In this document: piece after piece, positions 11,137-24,105 of the stretch
Layout: the number at the start of each line of letters is the position of its first letter
Numbering within the stretch: the stretch's first letter is position 1
Origin: Vanessa cardui
Taxonomy: Eukaryota; Arthropoda; Insecta; Lepidoptera; Nymphalidae
DNA length: 64,000 nt
NCBI RefSeq assembly: GCF_905220365.1
Contig: NC_061154.1
Span: 15,872,001 to 15,936,000, forward strand
Direction of reading: 5' to 3'
Program-made: the position numbers and the translations under genes
The notes under the pieces: generated by a model
What the model was told of the DNA's origin: nothing
Databases searched by the model: none
The model's input: the letters and a program-made list of their open reading frames with translations, nothing else

Positions 11137-11670
11137 AACGATTTATGTTTAAATAAAACTAATTATAACGGATGAATCGCGTATATTAATTATTTTTAAA
11201 CATCCCGACGTTTCGAGCACTTTGCAGTGTTCGTGGTCACGGGTAGACTGGCGAATTTGATTTGATGTTTCCAGTCCGTACTGGCGAATTTGATTTGATG
11301 TTTCCAGTCCGTACTGGTTCACATAATATAATAGAATTGTCTATCTATGGTCTACCCGTGACCACGAACACTGCAAAGTGCTCGAAACGTCGGGATGTTT
11401 AAAAATAATTAATATACGCGATTCATCCGTTATAATTAGTTTTATTTAAATGTGTAATAATCGCGAAAATTTAAGACAACATTATGTGAACCAGTACGGA
11501 CTGGAAACATCAAATCAAATTCGCCAGTCTACCCGTGACCACGAACACTGCAAAGTGCTCGAAACGTCGGGATGTTTAAAAATAATTAATATACGCGATT
11601 CATCCGTTATAATTAGTTTTATTTAAATGTGTAATAATCGCGAAAATTTAAGACAACATAACGATTTATG
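11137..11670. mobile_element. Composite non-autonomous insertion: one inverted and two direct copies of a repeat, with 11-bp target duplication
   Basis: A unit containing GACCACGAACACTGCAAAGT and TCGAAACGTCGGGATG occurs three times: once on the minus strand (about 11148-11320) and twice on the plus strand (about 11334-11482 and 11484-11659). The minus copy also carries a tandem doubling of a 33-bp piece (CGAATTTGATTTGATG and following). The whole block is flanked by the 11-bp direct repeat AACGATTTATG at 11137-11147 and 11660-11670, read as a target-site duplication. No ORF. I know this unit as a widespread lepidopteran repeat but cannot name its family. Confidence 0.75.
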
Positions 11671-14436
11671 TATTCCTTTTGATTGTAGGAAACTTGAACT
11701 TCTGAATAAAGTTTTAGCGCTTTTTTGTTAATTCTTGTTATTATTATTAATAACGGACAAAAAATAAAAGGGCTTAATAAGGTTTAAAATTTGCCTAAAA
11801 ATATTTTATATCTGTAATTAAAAACTAGAATATATTTTTAAAAAGCAAAGCAAAGCTGCGGGTTCAGTTAGTCGTAACAATAATGAAGTCAGAAGCAATT
11901 TTATTTAAAAAAATACGCTATAAATTTGTCTTCGGACTAAGCGGTAAATATCATATTGGACGTATTACAAAAAATATGGCGTGCGATTTTAGTTATAAAC
12001 AAAATGTAAATTAATCGAACTTCAGTTTCTAACTCATCGGTAAGTTCGTTTTAATCAAGAGAAGCAGCCTAACGAACATAATCGCCGGCTAACGAACGCA
12101 CGGAGCGCTTTTCGGTATTATCCCATAGATGGCTTTGGTTTTGTTTTTCGATACATTTAGGAATATAAGCGTTTCAAATTAATACGTACTTATACAAAGA
12201 GACAGTAAACATATACAAATACATAAGATTCAACAGCAGATTAATGATGTTGTCTAAGCCTTTATAACGCTGCAACCGCATCAGCGACTATCCGCATGTT
12301 GCCGCAAACTCAACCTTTAAATTTCGTCTAAAACAATTAGCGGCATGTCTGTCATTTATTATTTTCTTAAAATTAAATTTAGTCCTTCTGTCAAAACTTA
12401 TTTTGAATTTGCGATTTTGGCTAGCTGATTAGAACGACTTCATGTAATAGTACCTAGTCTACACTAAGATCGACTCCAGATAAAACTCAGAAACTCCTAA
12501 ATATTTAACATTTTCATTTAGATACGAAGACAACGCATGTTACGCAACGCAAGCTTAGCTCCGTTTGTCTCTATAAGCTTGATTTTAAAAATATTTCAAT
12601 ATGTTTGTCAAACCAAAACGAATCTAATTCTAATAACAGTAAAATTCAAATTTATTTTTATCTATGGCATTGAAAGCAATACGATAAGCGTCACACTGCT
12701 TCCCTTAAACTAAGCTTGTGCCTTATAAAATAATGTTGACAATAAGTTACTCTTCACCGAGGGGATTATTGCTGTAGAAACGACTACGTCCATAGCTTAA
12801 GAGATCGGGAACGTAGTCGCTATATTGAAATCGTTAGCTGATCCTCATTAAGCCATCATAACTTTATTCATTGCACTTTTTAATTGCGTCCACTGCATTT
12901 TATAAAGACTAGTATTTATCATCCGAACATCTTAATTCTCACAAAGCAGTTACCAAATCTTATATTTAACAAAAACGTTCTGAAAACGTTTCAATAAGAA
13001 TAATTTAAAAAAGTAAAGAAGGTAGGTAAGGTAACTTTTTTTAATGTATGGGATGAGACCATGCTTCGGTTACCAGTGATATACCTAAATAAAAACTTGT
13101 GCTCTTTGTCGGTTAGATCACATTTTTGTCCAACACGGTCCAATTATGATAGAACCTGTTTCGACAAGTTTTTCGAAGCTTCTACAAAATTCTGACAATA
13201 TTCGATGTATGAAAACAGTACGGTGATCGCATTACCTTATAAAGTCAATATGTTACGTTCTTTTGTATCATAATATTAAAATACAATGATTTATTCATGA
13301 ATACCGACTCAAATATTTGGAAAAAAATAGTCAATTTTATTTCATCTCGAAATGTCTACAAGTTTCGATGACGAATCATAATGTCTCTCAAATAATTTAT
13401 GCAAATATATGTCGAAAACTTTTAAATAACATATTCTAATTATTATATAAAAAAAAATATGAATGGAATTTAATTTAATCATTTCCTTGTAATATGAAAA
13501 ACAAATGTGAAATGGCCAAAACGAAAATCAATAATTTAATGGAGTGCTTAAGTGAGAATTAGATGATCGATTTTATACTATTATAATTTAAAAATTTGCT
13601 AAAACACGAGCGTAAATTTGAAGACATAAAATTGCATCTATCACTTTTGCCCTTAAGATAATTTTCTGTGTAAATTTAGTAAATGAAAACTGTCCGTATA
13701 ATTTAACTTTTCTCTTATTTTAATTCGTATTAGAACAACTAATTGGTCCCTTTATTTAAATTATTAATGATTTTGCTCTATCGATAACACTAGCCATAAC
13801 ACTAGCACTACCGTCAATCTAAGGCCAAAAGAAGAAGTCACTCAATCTCCTTTGCCTTATTGAACTAAACCTAGGTATTATCACATGACCCAAGGAAGTC
13901 ATGACCCATGAAATTGTTTTATCTATATTTTTAGATAGTACATGTAATTTAGCTGTATGTTAAATTGCATCAGTATGTAAAACTTTATAGAATTGATTGA
14001 ATACTTTGTATACATTCATTATGCAATAAGAAATAAATAAAATTTTATTTATACATTCTTAGACAATTTATCAAATCAACAAAAGAATAGACTGAGTAAA
14101 TTCATTTTTAATTAAGCAATAAATTTAAATTTTTTATAGTATTATTTAAAGAGATTGGATTCGATGGGTTTTTATTGATTGATCTTTGAATAACTATGAT
14201 TTCAAATAACCTAAATGTAAATACAATTCGCAATATTTGTGTACTATGAAATATTTTCATAATATCGTTTCCTGGTTAATGAACAACATACCGTACAGAA
14301 ATTATAGTATGAGACATTCTTAAACAATTTGTCATTCGATTTCGTTCTATTGCATACGAGCAATAAAATTGATCATGTGTATTAATATAAAGAAAAAAAA
14401 CCTTTTTTTTGTTTGAATAATATCGTGTCCAATTTC
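11671..14436. other. AT-rich stretch without recognised gene
   Basis: A good acceptor (CCTTTTGATTGTAG) ends at 11688, but the sequence after it stays open for only 14 codons in the phase set by the 8397 start. A moderately GC-rich patch at about 12060-12130 has no coding signature. Nothing else recognised. Confidence 0.35.
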
Positions 14437-14712
14437 ATCGAAATTCTGCCACATTTGCATTCCACCAACACACATTAGAACAGCGTGGTGGAATATGTTC
14501 CAAACCATCTACTTAATGGAAGCCATTTCAGTATGGAATGAATGGATGCCTTATCCCAGCAGTGGGAAATTTACAGGCTGTTACTATACTTTACTTTGTT
14601 TCGTGCCTTCAGTGACAAGGAGTGCACGTACAGCATTTTGGCTTGCGCATGCACTGTTAGCCTTAGCCCAGCAGTGGGTAATTTACAGGCTGTTACTTTA
14701 CTTACTTTACTT
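14437..14712 (+). repeat. 3' part of tRNA SINE, with a doubled tail
   Basis: It starts at the ATTCTGCCACATTTG region of the SINE and runs to CAGCAGTGGGAAATTTACAG. After unrelated sequence, a second copy of the tail (about 14655-14712) follows. This indicates either two nested insertions or a tail duplication. Confidence 0.75.
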
Positions 14713-15585
14713 TAATATCGTGTCCATATCCTGAGACTAGTTAAAATATATTGCTTCTTTTTACCAACTCATTGAAAACATTTCCGTGATACAGTAAGCA
14801 AGTAAAGCCTTTAGCGCCTGCGGGTCAATTGGGTTGTGAGAGGGGTAACATAGATTGCATCCGTGTGTGCACACTCAATGACTATAATGGGTAACTATAT
14901 GGACTAGTATAATGGGTAATGGAAGAAAGAGAAAAGAGAGTGTTTTGTTTATCTCCTGCAAAGCTGTCTTATCTCTAAAATGAGCGCCGTCGCTATTTCT
15001 TAAATTTTTCAATGATATCAGATTAAACGTAAATATCGTTGGTATAAATTATTTTGAAAATTATAGAGTAGCTTTTGCATAGACACTTTTTGTTTGCCTT
15101 CAATTGACTTATTTACCTATATAATAATATATCTGTGTTTACAAAAAGTAATTCATTTTAAATTAAAAAGAGAAACCTGCGCAATTCCACATAAAACATA
15201 ACAAAACTACAATTTGTCTAAACTTTGTCCTTAATGTAAAATAGCATAGTATATTGTTAATATAGAGGTTGTTGGTACAGTATTATGTTCATTGTCGTAA
15301 CTCGTTAATATAATATATATTGACGTTGGTATACAACATAAGCACAATCTATATCGTTGGGAAACATCACCAAAATCCATTTCCATGTTCACAGCATCAT
15401 ATCATAGTGTCTACAAATAAACAAACTTCACTTGAAATCATACAGATATCATTTACACATCTGTAGGTGTAAATTGTATTATTAGTGTAAAATAGTTTTT
15501 AATGTATATTTATTTATAATTAAGAAGCGATGTGGAATCATCATGGAAGCGACTTAGCTCGGTTTGAGATATGGTATGCTTGCAG
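14713..15585. other. AT-rich spacer
   Basis: No gene recognised. The part near 14820-14940 (GGGTTGTGAGAGGGG, ACTATAATGGGTAA twice) looks like an old repeat. Confidence 0.3.
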
Positions 15586-15642
15586 GTAGAGCCACCAGCG
15601 GCCGAGGCTGCGGCCCGGAATCATGACGCGATTTGGAGATAA
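15586..15642 (+). CDS. GC-rich exon-like fragment, possible terminal exon
   Basis: After GCTTGCAG, one frame reads VEPPAAEAAARNHDAIWR and stops at 15640-15642; the other two frames close earlier. Ala/Pro-rich coding and high GC stand out against the AT-rich surroundings. A donor-like CAG|GTATTT follows at 15646, so it could instead be a 5' UTR exon. The pyrimidine tract before the acceptor is poor. It does not join in frame to the exon at 8397-8437 (joining makes an immediate TAG). Confidence 0.2.
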   Translation, partial: VEPPAAEAAARNHDAIWR

Positions 15643-15645
15643 CAG

Positions 15646-16682
15646 GTATTTATCTTAACAGTAATATTTATCAGGAGGCGAAATAATCAATGAACATTTA
15701 CTTGGGTTCATAGCGATTGTAACACTGGTGCCACACATCTTCATATTGATCATAGTGAATAAAGCTTAATGACTACTACAGCTTTATTTGCACGCCTAAT
15801 TTACAAGCAGGAAGTTAGGCCGCCATACCGGTATTCGGTAGAGAAGACATCATTATTTATACTAAGTGTAACAGACACATTCGGCACTTATTTCAGTGTA
15901 TCATGTATGATCACAGATACGGTGATGATTTATAGACAACCTTATCTTCGCATCGCATGCTGGTAGAGAAGTTGAAGTAGCGGTGCCAATAAAAGACAGC
16001 CAGGGCTAGGTTTTTTTTACAGTTTTTCCAGTGACGCACTACAAAATAACTAAAACAAAACAAAACGAGCCAAATTCAAAGTCTTGGTGTGCGTCTCAGC
16101 TGTACTTGAGTTGCCAAATGTCATGACATTTTGCTGGATAATTGACGACCATCTTCTTTGACGCTCTATCACTTTAGATAGACTATCTAATATGTAAAAC
16201 GTTCTTCATTCACCAGTATTATTAGCCAAAAATATATTTGACAAGATTAAAAATACGTATAGCTGTAAAGTGAAATTTATATAAATCATTACAAACTATA
16301 TATGCCCCCATTATTTGTAATCGCAATACCCGCATATATGTTTCGTACGTAAATTAAATAAACTACAAGTCTATAAATTTGGATGTTTTAAATCCACATT
16401 TACACAAAAAACTAACCGCTAATATCTTACAGTCAGTATGATGTCATATATGGATTGGATTGCAAATAAACAAATCCTAAAATTCTTATCACTTTTTTAT
16501 GACGGGAAAAAACAAAATTGAAAAGAGAACCGCGAACTTTTTATACCACAAAAGCCTCTTCAAGAAAGGAATGGTACTTTGCACAAGTATCTTTAATATA
16601 AAGGGAAGTTTGATATGTTTCCACTATTATAGAAATATGACTACTTCAAGTATATTTCAATGTAATTATATCTTTTTAGTAG
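15646..16682. other. AT-rich spacer
   Basis: No gene or recognised repeat. The open plus frames at 15769 and 16499 have no protein features, and the second runs into the SINE at 16683. Confidence 0.3.
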
Positions 16683-16850
16683 GGCTTCGTGCCAGTTCTT
16701 TCGGCCGGGCCCTGTTCAAAACTCTTAAGCATAAAGGTCTGGGTGTTTGTAGTGCCGTCGTTACTATTAATTTTCCATAACGCAACTGCTACTTATTACT
16801 ACTTGGGATTTGGGATCAGAGTAATGTATGTGATTCTGTAAGATATGTAT
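16683..16850 (+). repeat. Second SINE family, 3' portion
   Basis: Matches the body and tail of the element at 47152-47391: GGTCTGGGTGTTTGT, a TTTTCCATAACGCAA-type segment, GGGATCAGAGTAATGTATGT and a TATTTATTTAT end. The tRNA-like head is absent or badly decayed. Confidence 0.7.
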
Positions 16851-18804
16851 TTATTTATCAATATTAGTGCCTTAATAACTTTATATAATAACTTTTGAAA
16901 CTAACAACAAGTTCAGAGACTAAGAGACTTAACTAAGCCTTGTCGACTTGTGATTCTTTAATCACAGTAATAATGAATAATGTCTTATAAATCGACAATA
17001 TACTTCTGCGCGTGATTGCAATTCGATCGCTTTAGAAAAAAATCTGGTTACATAAATTTGAGGGAAAATATCCCGCGGAATTCTGAATGTGTCAATCAAA
17101 GTACCGTTTGTGTAACCTATATTATGTAACTAAGATTAGTAAGCAACCTTCTCGAAGAGCACCGGGAAACTAACAGGATGTTCATCTACCCTTTAGGTAA
17201 ACCAAAAAGCCATACAAAACAAACAAAGTAAGTTTGAACGACGTAAACAATAAAATGAAAGTAACTTCGTCTTAAGCGAAAATAAAAATTCAACTCAAAA
17301 ATATTTTAATTAAAACTTATGTTTTACGTGATCGGACGAAACATATATGTAGTACCAGGGCTAGAGAAACTTGTTAGCCGAGTTGCTTGAGCCAATAGCG
17401 ATCCTATTATCTGTCCCAAATGCCGTGACGTAACGTACTTTACGTTAGGTTTTAAAACAATGTTACGTGGCAGTGATTATGTGTAGCGTCAGAAGAACAA
17501 TGTTAAATTATAAATTAATTTGTAATTTAAAGAAAATATTAAAAAAAAAAACTTATAATGAAATAATATCATTTAGTAATTTTTAACTCATAAAACTGTT
17601 ATAATTTGAAATTTTTCTAACTATTTTACTTTCATAATACAAACATTACACGTGTAGATGGAAAAAAGCGTAAAGTAATAAAAGTTGATTACACCTTATA
17701 AACTTATATACTGTATACAATCCATGCGTAACCAACTGTATCATTACAATTTTATTAAAATGCATGGAAATTCTGTTAAAATCCTGCTAATAAATTATTA
17801 AGTAATGATTTCTCAAACACGACTTCTTCGAGTCATTTTAATTAAAGCATATTGCAATTACAAATCAAAAAATAAGTACCTTGTTTTGCGAACGGTATTC
17901 ACTCATATTTTTATATTTAATTATATTTTATAACCATAGCAATATCGTATAATAAAAGAGTAACTACTGAGTTTCTTATAGATTCTTATCAGTTGAATCT
18001 TTATTTAGAGCCGGCCTGTAAATATACTTTAAATTTATTTATCTAATATTACATTTCAGTTTGGCTTGAAGTGTTTGTGCGATTATGATTTCTATATAAA
18101 TTTAATGAGATCAATTTGAACGACAACTTGTTGCCCGTCCAGGCTTCACGCGGCTATAACATATGCAAATATTAAAAGGAACAGATTAAAAGAGAATCTC
18201 TTGTTTGCGCCACTACGATAGCTGAAATTATCAGCTATTGTTTTGCTTTTTGATTATATACATTTATGTAAGCCTTCCTCTTCAATTACTCTTATTTATT
18301 TATCTAAGTGAAACATATAATTACGTGTCAGATATGATAAAAACCGCATTAAAATATTTAAAATATTTATACCTATATTGTCTCATAATGTTTTACGTTT
18401 GTAGTCGAAAACTTTTTGCTCTTTTGTAAGCCCAGTAAGCTGCATATTTATTTCGATAAAATCATCAATTTCGATATTTCACTGCCGTTATGATTACGCT
18501 GCATTAATATGTTTTGAACCGCTTTATTAAAAAGGTTTAATAAAGCGGTTCAACTCCTCACTGCGTTAAAATAATCTCTATTCAGGTGGGTTCTTTTATG
18601 TCATATTATAGTATTAAATTAAACGCCACCGACCGCGTACCAGCGGCTCTCATTGTAGATTCAATTTATATAATAAACATTCTGGAATTTGAGATACACC
18701 AATTTGGTTTTAAATCCGTGCAAAAAGCACAGAGTTTTCACATGTTTAATTGACAAAAATATAATATAAGTGAATTCACCAACACTCAATATGAAAGCGT
18801 AGTG
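16851..18804. other. AT-rich spacer with CCAAT/CRE-like patch and one hairpin
   Basis: A CCAAT pentamer at 17392-17396 and a CRE-like TGACGTAA at 17426-17433 sit in a locally GC-richer patch. A perfect hairpin lies at 18514-18553. No exon recognised. Confidence 0.3.
18514..18553. repeat. Perfect 18-bp inverted repeat with 4-base loop
   Basis: Arms TTGAACCGCTTTATTAAA and its exact complement around AAGG. Too short and too perfect for a typical miRNA precursor. Nothing around it suggests transcription. Confidence 0.7.
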
Positions 18805-19075
18805 GTATGCGCTTCAAACCTTCTCGTCGTGATGGAGCTGAGGTCTTTGCCCAGTCGACGCAGCCAATCTTCTTCTTCCATACTTCTCTGTCAGACGTCA
18901 TCTCACAAGTAACATTATTTTCAAACGTATTGTTTTTTACACAATCCATCCACCGTTTCTTTGGTCGCCTCCTCCTTGTATATCCATCCATCCATGCTCA
19001 AGACCATCACAACGTGGTCTTCATTCCGCACAATATTATGTCGATACCATGACAGCCGGCTTCCACATGACTTAT
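18776..19075 (-). mobile_element. Non-LTR retrotransposon remnant (RTE-like reverse transcriptase C-terminus)
   Basis: The minus frame at 18776-18991 contains RRRRPKKRWMDCVKNN and MTSDREVWKKK followed by a Cys-containing end. This R-x-R-P-K-K-R-W-x-D and DR-x-x-W pattern is typical of the C-terminus of RTE-type LINE ORFs in insects. A sister fragment at 46645-46840 shares a stretch of about 45 nearly identical bases. The rest of the polymerase is missing (5' truncated). Confidence 0.7.
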
Positions 19076-22000
19076 TGGTTACCGCCTTACCGGTGAACTT
19101 TAAGGCTTCTGTCTTACTGATTACGCAGACTAGAGGTTGATCTAAATATTATTCAGAGGAATATCTATTAAATTTCGTCTCTTCCTTGTTTAGTTTTATT
19201 TGAAATCATAAAATAATTAAGTCTTAATATTAGTATCGAATAGATTCTTGTGTTTTCTTTGTTTATTTTGTTGTAGTCAAGGTCAGTTCTTATCAGCCCT
19301 GGTCACTAATTATCAAACTCGTTATACGGACGAATTACAAAACATTTTTGACATATTAATATTATTTTATGACATTGCGTAATATTATATTTGTTATAAA
19401 GTAATGTGTTGTTTTGTTGGATATTTTAATATATGTACCTATTTGTTTTATCGTTTAATAGATACCGCTGCCGATTCAAATGACTCAAACTATCATTTTT
19501 TGACACGGGTTACTTCTGCACGGGTTAAGATCTTTTAGTTCTATTTATTTAAGAGATAATGTACAATGGTCATTAGTAACGCAAGGCAAGCCCATAAGAC
19601 ATATTCAGAAGACACAATACTTTTGAATATAACAGTATACAAAAGCCTTTATATAAGAATATTGTAACGAAACGTTGTATAAACATACTGTATCGATAAG
19701 CGAACATTATCTTCGTAAGAAAACAAACGTCCCATCCACGGGGGGCGGGTGTGTCGGACAGCTTAATGAGATGCAATCTGCGAATGATATTTATGCTACA
19801 GACTATTATTGAACGAGAATGTTAAATATTTCAAAAATGACAACAGATAAAATATTTTATTATGTCAATCTCAAGTTATTTTCAAATGAATGTTTTCATC
19901 GACAAATGTTATTAATATGTATTCCATCACTATTATTCTTTTTAGAGAAACTAATAAATATCTCAGTCACAACTATTCCAATCCGAATGATTTTTATTTT
20001 TAAAAAACATATGAGGTTAAATAAAGAATAAAATACTAAGGCATTCATCATCACTAGTAGGCTATGTATTGCTTGCCATGTGTCTCCCATATCACTACAT
20101 TGAGATCGATCTTCAATTGTTTCTTACAATTCATAATAAAATAAAACCAACGGATACTGATTCTTTACAGGAATGTGTGTCTGGAAATCTGCGCACAAGA
20201 CGAGTTATACTATTATTTTGTTTAATGAAATAATGACACAGTAATACAAGAAATTATAAAAGCTGAATAATTGAAGTATTTAATGAAATAGTCTGACAGC
20301 GATATTTCTCTGAAATATTTGCCTTTATTAAACTGTGATACAGTACTTGTAAAGGTCAGGAATATATTAAACAAGTCTGTTCGAAGTCGTAGGTGGGTAA
20401 TATCATATACTATACGTGTTTAACGTTTGAAATAATTCACTTGACATTATTTGAGTTTGCAGCTGCACTGAACTATTTCCAAATCTCCTTGGGAAAGTAT
20501 TTTTCTGTAAATTCAGGATAACTAGTGGATCTCCCGCGTATCTTTGAGATAGCAGTATGACGAGATATCAATATTTTTACAGCAATATAGTATACTGTAA
20601 GCTTGTATAAAAGCAAATTAAAGAGCGCATAGTGCTGAAAGACGCGGCAATTCGGAAATGAATTAATATGTTTATACATAGTTAATTTTCTATATTTATG
20701 ATTAAAAACAACCATTAAAATAATTATTCATCGTCAGCTCTTTGCTGAGAAATGATTTCTGTCATTGAACACTTGATACCTGTTTTAATTAAAAATGTGC
20801 TACCACTTTTTAGAAACAGTGATTTTGTTTTAAAGATCTCATTTTAAAGTTTCTTCGCAATAATGTTAAATGTATATACAGTAATAAGATATATTAAATA
20901 ATAAGTATTATTCGCACAGATACATGCATTTAATAATAGGTATGCTTTAATTCTTCCAACTGAATCATTGTCCCGATCGCTCGATCGATTGAGCTGAAAT
21001 TTTACACCCTTTGGATGCTGGTGGCAATACGTTCTAGTATATTAAATATTATTCGTTTCGAAACAGGAACCAATATATTTGACTTTATTATATAACAGTT
21101 TTATCGAATTGAGCGATGACATTCCTGTAATTCATCTAGATAGGTTTTTTAAACTAATGTACCGCCGATAAAGTATGGTTTCCTGTGATGCTAGGTTTTT
21201 GCAGTTTATACATATGCGATATCCATTGCAATATATATTATATACTATTATGTAAATGCAGTCGTGAATAAGTAAAGAATAAATTGCACCTACCGTACTA
21301 AGAATGCAACGATTGGTGAAAATAATGCAGACGTCAAAATTATATTTAATTTATTATACAACTTATCTGTTTTAATCTTGATACTTTTATTATTTAAAGT
21401 AGCTGAACCGATAGTAAATATTTTTAAATTATTTCATAGCATTAAACGTTAACAACTTTTCTAAAAAGATTAAAACAAAAAATCATAATAGATAGAGAAG
21501 CTTGTCAATACAAGACTGTTCATATTACCCGACGTTTCTTATAGTTGAAATATGCTTTCCGAAACGAATTTCGAGTTAAAATTTATGTTAAAAACGCTGT
21601 ATTGTGAAAAATGATTTGGATAATTGTTGTAAATAATGACACACGAATGACCATGTCATCCAATAATGTTCTGCCAGTTGACCTCAAGGCCGTTGGAACT
21701 CAAATGAGGTAAATTGTTTACGTATATATACCTAATTTATTCTACCGTACTAATTACTTTATATATATATTTTTTCACTGGATGTAAAACAATACATTGC
21801 TTGGTTTCCTCGCAATATTTATCTTAACAACGATGACGATATGAAATATAAATGAAAATTGTACAAAGATGTGCTAAAAACAAAAATGGCGTAGCTTTAA
21901 ATTCGTGATCTTGGGCGCAGTTCCTCCTGTTCATTCCACTGGGCTGGCACCCCCAAAAACAAACAATAATCTATGTAGAGGTTGTGCCAAGTATCAGCGT

Positions 22001-22082
22001 TATTGTCTTAAACCCTGAGCTGATCGACATTGCCGAAGAGGCGTCAAACGCAGAACCAAATTGCTATAACGTTTTCGCTACA
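19076..22082. other. Long AT-rich stretch without recognised gene
   Basis: A GC-box-like run (CCACGGGGGGCGGGTGTG) at about 19736-19753 is the only GC-rich feature. Around 20965-21010, GATCGATTGAGCTGAAATTT looks like an old interspersed repeat. Open frames at 19573, 19819, 19896 and 20473 overlap one another on both strands and have no protein features. Confidence 0.3.
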
Positions 22083-22409
22083 ACGTTTGACAGCTTATAT
22101 TTGGTTAAATACCTTTTATAATTGAACCACCAATTGGAAGAAGGGAATAAACGCCACTTTTCGAGATATTCGCTTTTATACACTCTTACATTCTTTATAC
22201 GTAGGGCTAAATATTATACATTTAAGGTACTAATTAGGATTGATATTTTCTTAATAATCATTGATGTCCTATAAGTTTATAAGTTGAAAGCAAAAAGTTA
22301 TGAAGTTTATTTTTTATTATCTCCGTTCCTATTTTTTGGATTTATTCCCATCTTCCAATTGGTGCTTCAATTATAAAAGGTATTTAACCAAATTCAAGCT
22401 GTTAAACGT
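22083..22409. mobile_element. Foldback (MITE-like) element with about 70-bp imperfect inverted arms
   Basis: The left arm (22083-22151), with GGTTAAATACCTTTTATAAT and CCAATTGGAAGAAGGGAATA, is repeated inverted at 22340-22409 with a few mismatches. The 188-bp centre is AT-rich and non-coding. No autonomous partner in the window. Family not identified. Confidence 0.7.
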
Positions 22410-24105
22410 ATACCGTTTCTTATATATTAATGGCGTAAGACTATTTTTGTCCCAATGATTATGGGACGATAGGTGCACCTAAAATATATGTAATGGTCAC
22501 ATGGATTTTTTAAAAATATCTTCTATATAGACGCGCAATTTTGCGGTAGACCAACTAGTTTAGTTCAATCCATATTATCAAATCATAGTAATTTCAATGT
22601 ATAAGATTTATGGATATATATAATAAAAAGCAATATATACCTACGGTATGTAGAATTCATATCATCTTTAGCTAAGCCTGTGGCCGAGTGGGTTTCCTAT
22701 ATTAGTGCTCGCATGGTATATATTATTTTTCATGCTCTAATACTACGATAATTATGAATGGAATTTGACATATTTGACATTATTAACATTTCCAAAGTCT
22801 ACTTGTGAATTTCTCATTTTTCAACGCCTTGTGTTAAAATTAAAGGCTTTTTCATGTTTTTGTATTATCCGTACAAAATTTAATCCAAATCCCTATAGTG
22901 GTTTATCCGTGAAAGCGCAGCAAATAGTCAGCCCTCGCATTTATAATATTGGTATGAATGTATGTGTTATGCTTACACGTGTATGTACAATGCGTTTTGC
23001 TTTGTTTTGAACAGACTTCAAAAAACTCAATTCGGCTGAACGTTTTGTTTGTATGTTACGGGATATCGTGTCTGTTGTAAACCAATTTTAATTGTTTATT
23101 TTTTGTAAATCTGACTTGGGGCAATTTAAAAAAATATGTTTTGCCTATTTTCAGTAAACCTTTACAGTCAATTCTATTCTATAACGTGCAGATTCAAAAA
23201 TCCTTAGAAGAAATTCCTTAAACAAAGATTCTAATTTTTTGATGATTTGGACTTTTTTTTTATTTTTAATTAAATGGATCTTAAGCTAAATCGTAGAAAT
23301 AAAAAGGGATTATAATTTATTTCTTATTGACATAATCTTATTTAACTACTAAAATTAGCTTCTATTTGTTAATTTGACAACCATTTATTTCGGTCACAAT
23401 CTTCCATCGCTCGCCTTTAATTTACTTTTAATTGATTTTCTAGTTTGTTTTTTATAATGCCTGTGCATATATTTTTAAATAAAATCACCCTGCCCTACGC
23501 GGAAAGGTGATCCCAGGTAGCAGATTTTCATCCCATCGCTGTTTATCGGTATGTGTTTCCGTAATTCTGAGGACGGAAAAAATTAAGTATAATTGTACAA
23601 AATGTGATAATGTTCCTATGATGTGTTCGTGTGTTCCACTAAACCCTCTCAATTTTTCTCTACATAGTAAAACGTAGTCAGTTCTTGTTGTACGCTTCAA
23701 TATTTAAAATTCTATTTTAATGTGACTACTACTACTACTATTGTGACTTCTACTGTGAGTAGGTATGTATGTGTGTATAATAAATAAATACTATCGTAGA
23801 GAAAAGCCAAGAGTTTCAATTTTTGTAGCCGGAAAAATCGTAATATATTTTTAAAGCATGTTTTCAAATGTACCCATGTGAAGCTGGGAAAGGTAGGTAG
23901 TATATTACATAATTTAGTAGAATTTTCGAACGTGTTAATTTCAACAATCTCATTCACCTTTGAACTAAATGGGATAAATGTATAATTCAGAAATAATTTA
24001 ATAGAATGCTTTGAAAATTATAAGGTTTTGCAGATAAACTACTTCGTAATTAGTCGCTTAAAGATATACCATCGATTCGCGTCAACGTACTGAAATCCCC
24101 AATTA
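22410..24105. other. AT-rich spacer
   Basis: The segment at 22425-22500 (ATTAATGGCGTAAGACT, then TTTTTGTCCCAATGATTAT) is shared with 35320-35355 and is an unnamed interspersed repeat. A short ACT microsatellite lies at about 23728-23742. No exon recognised. Confidence 0.3.
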
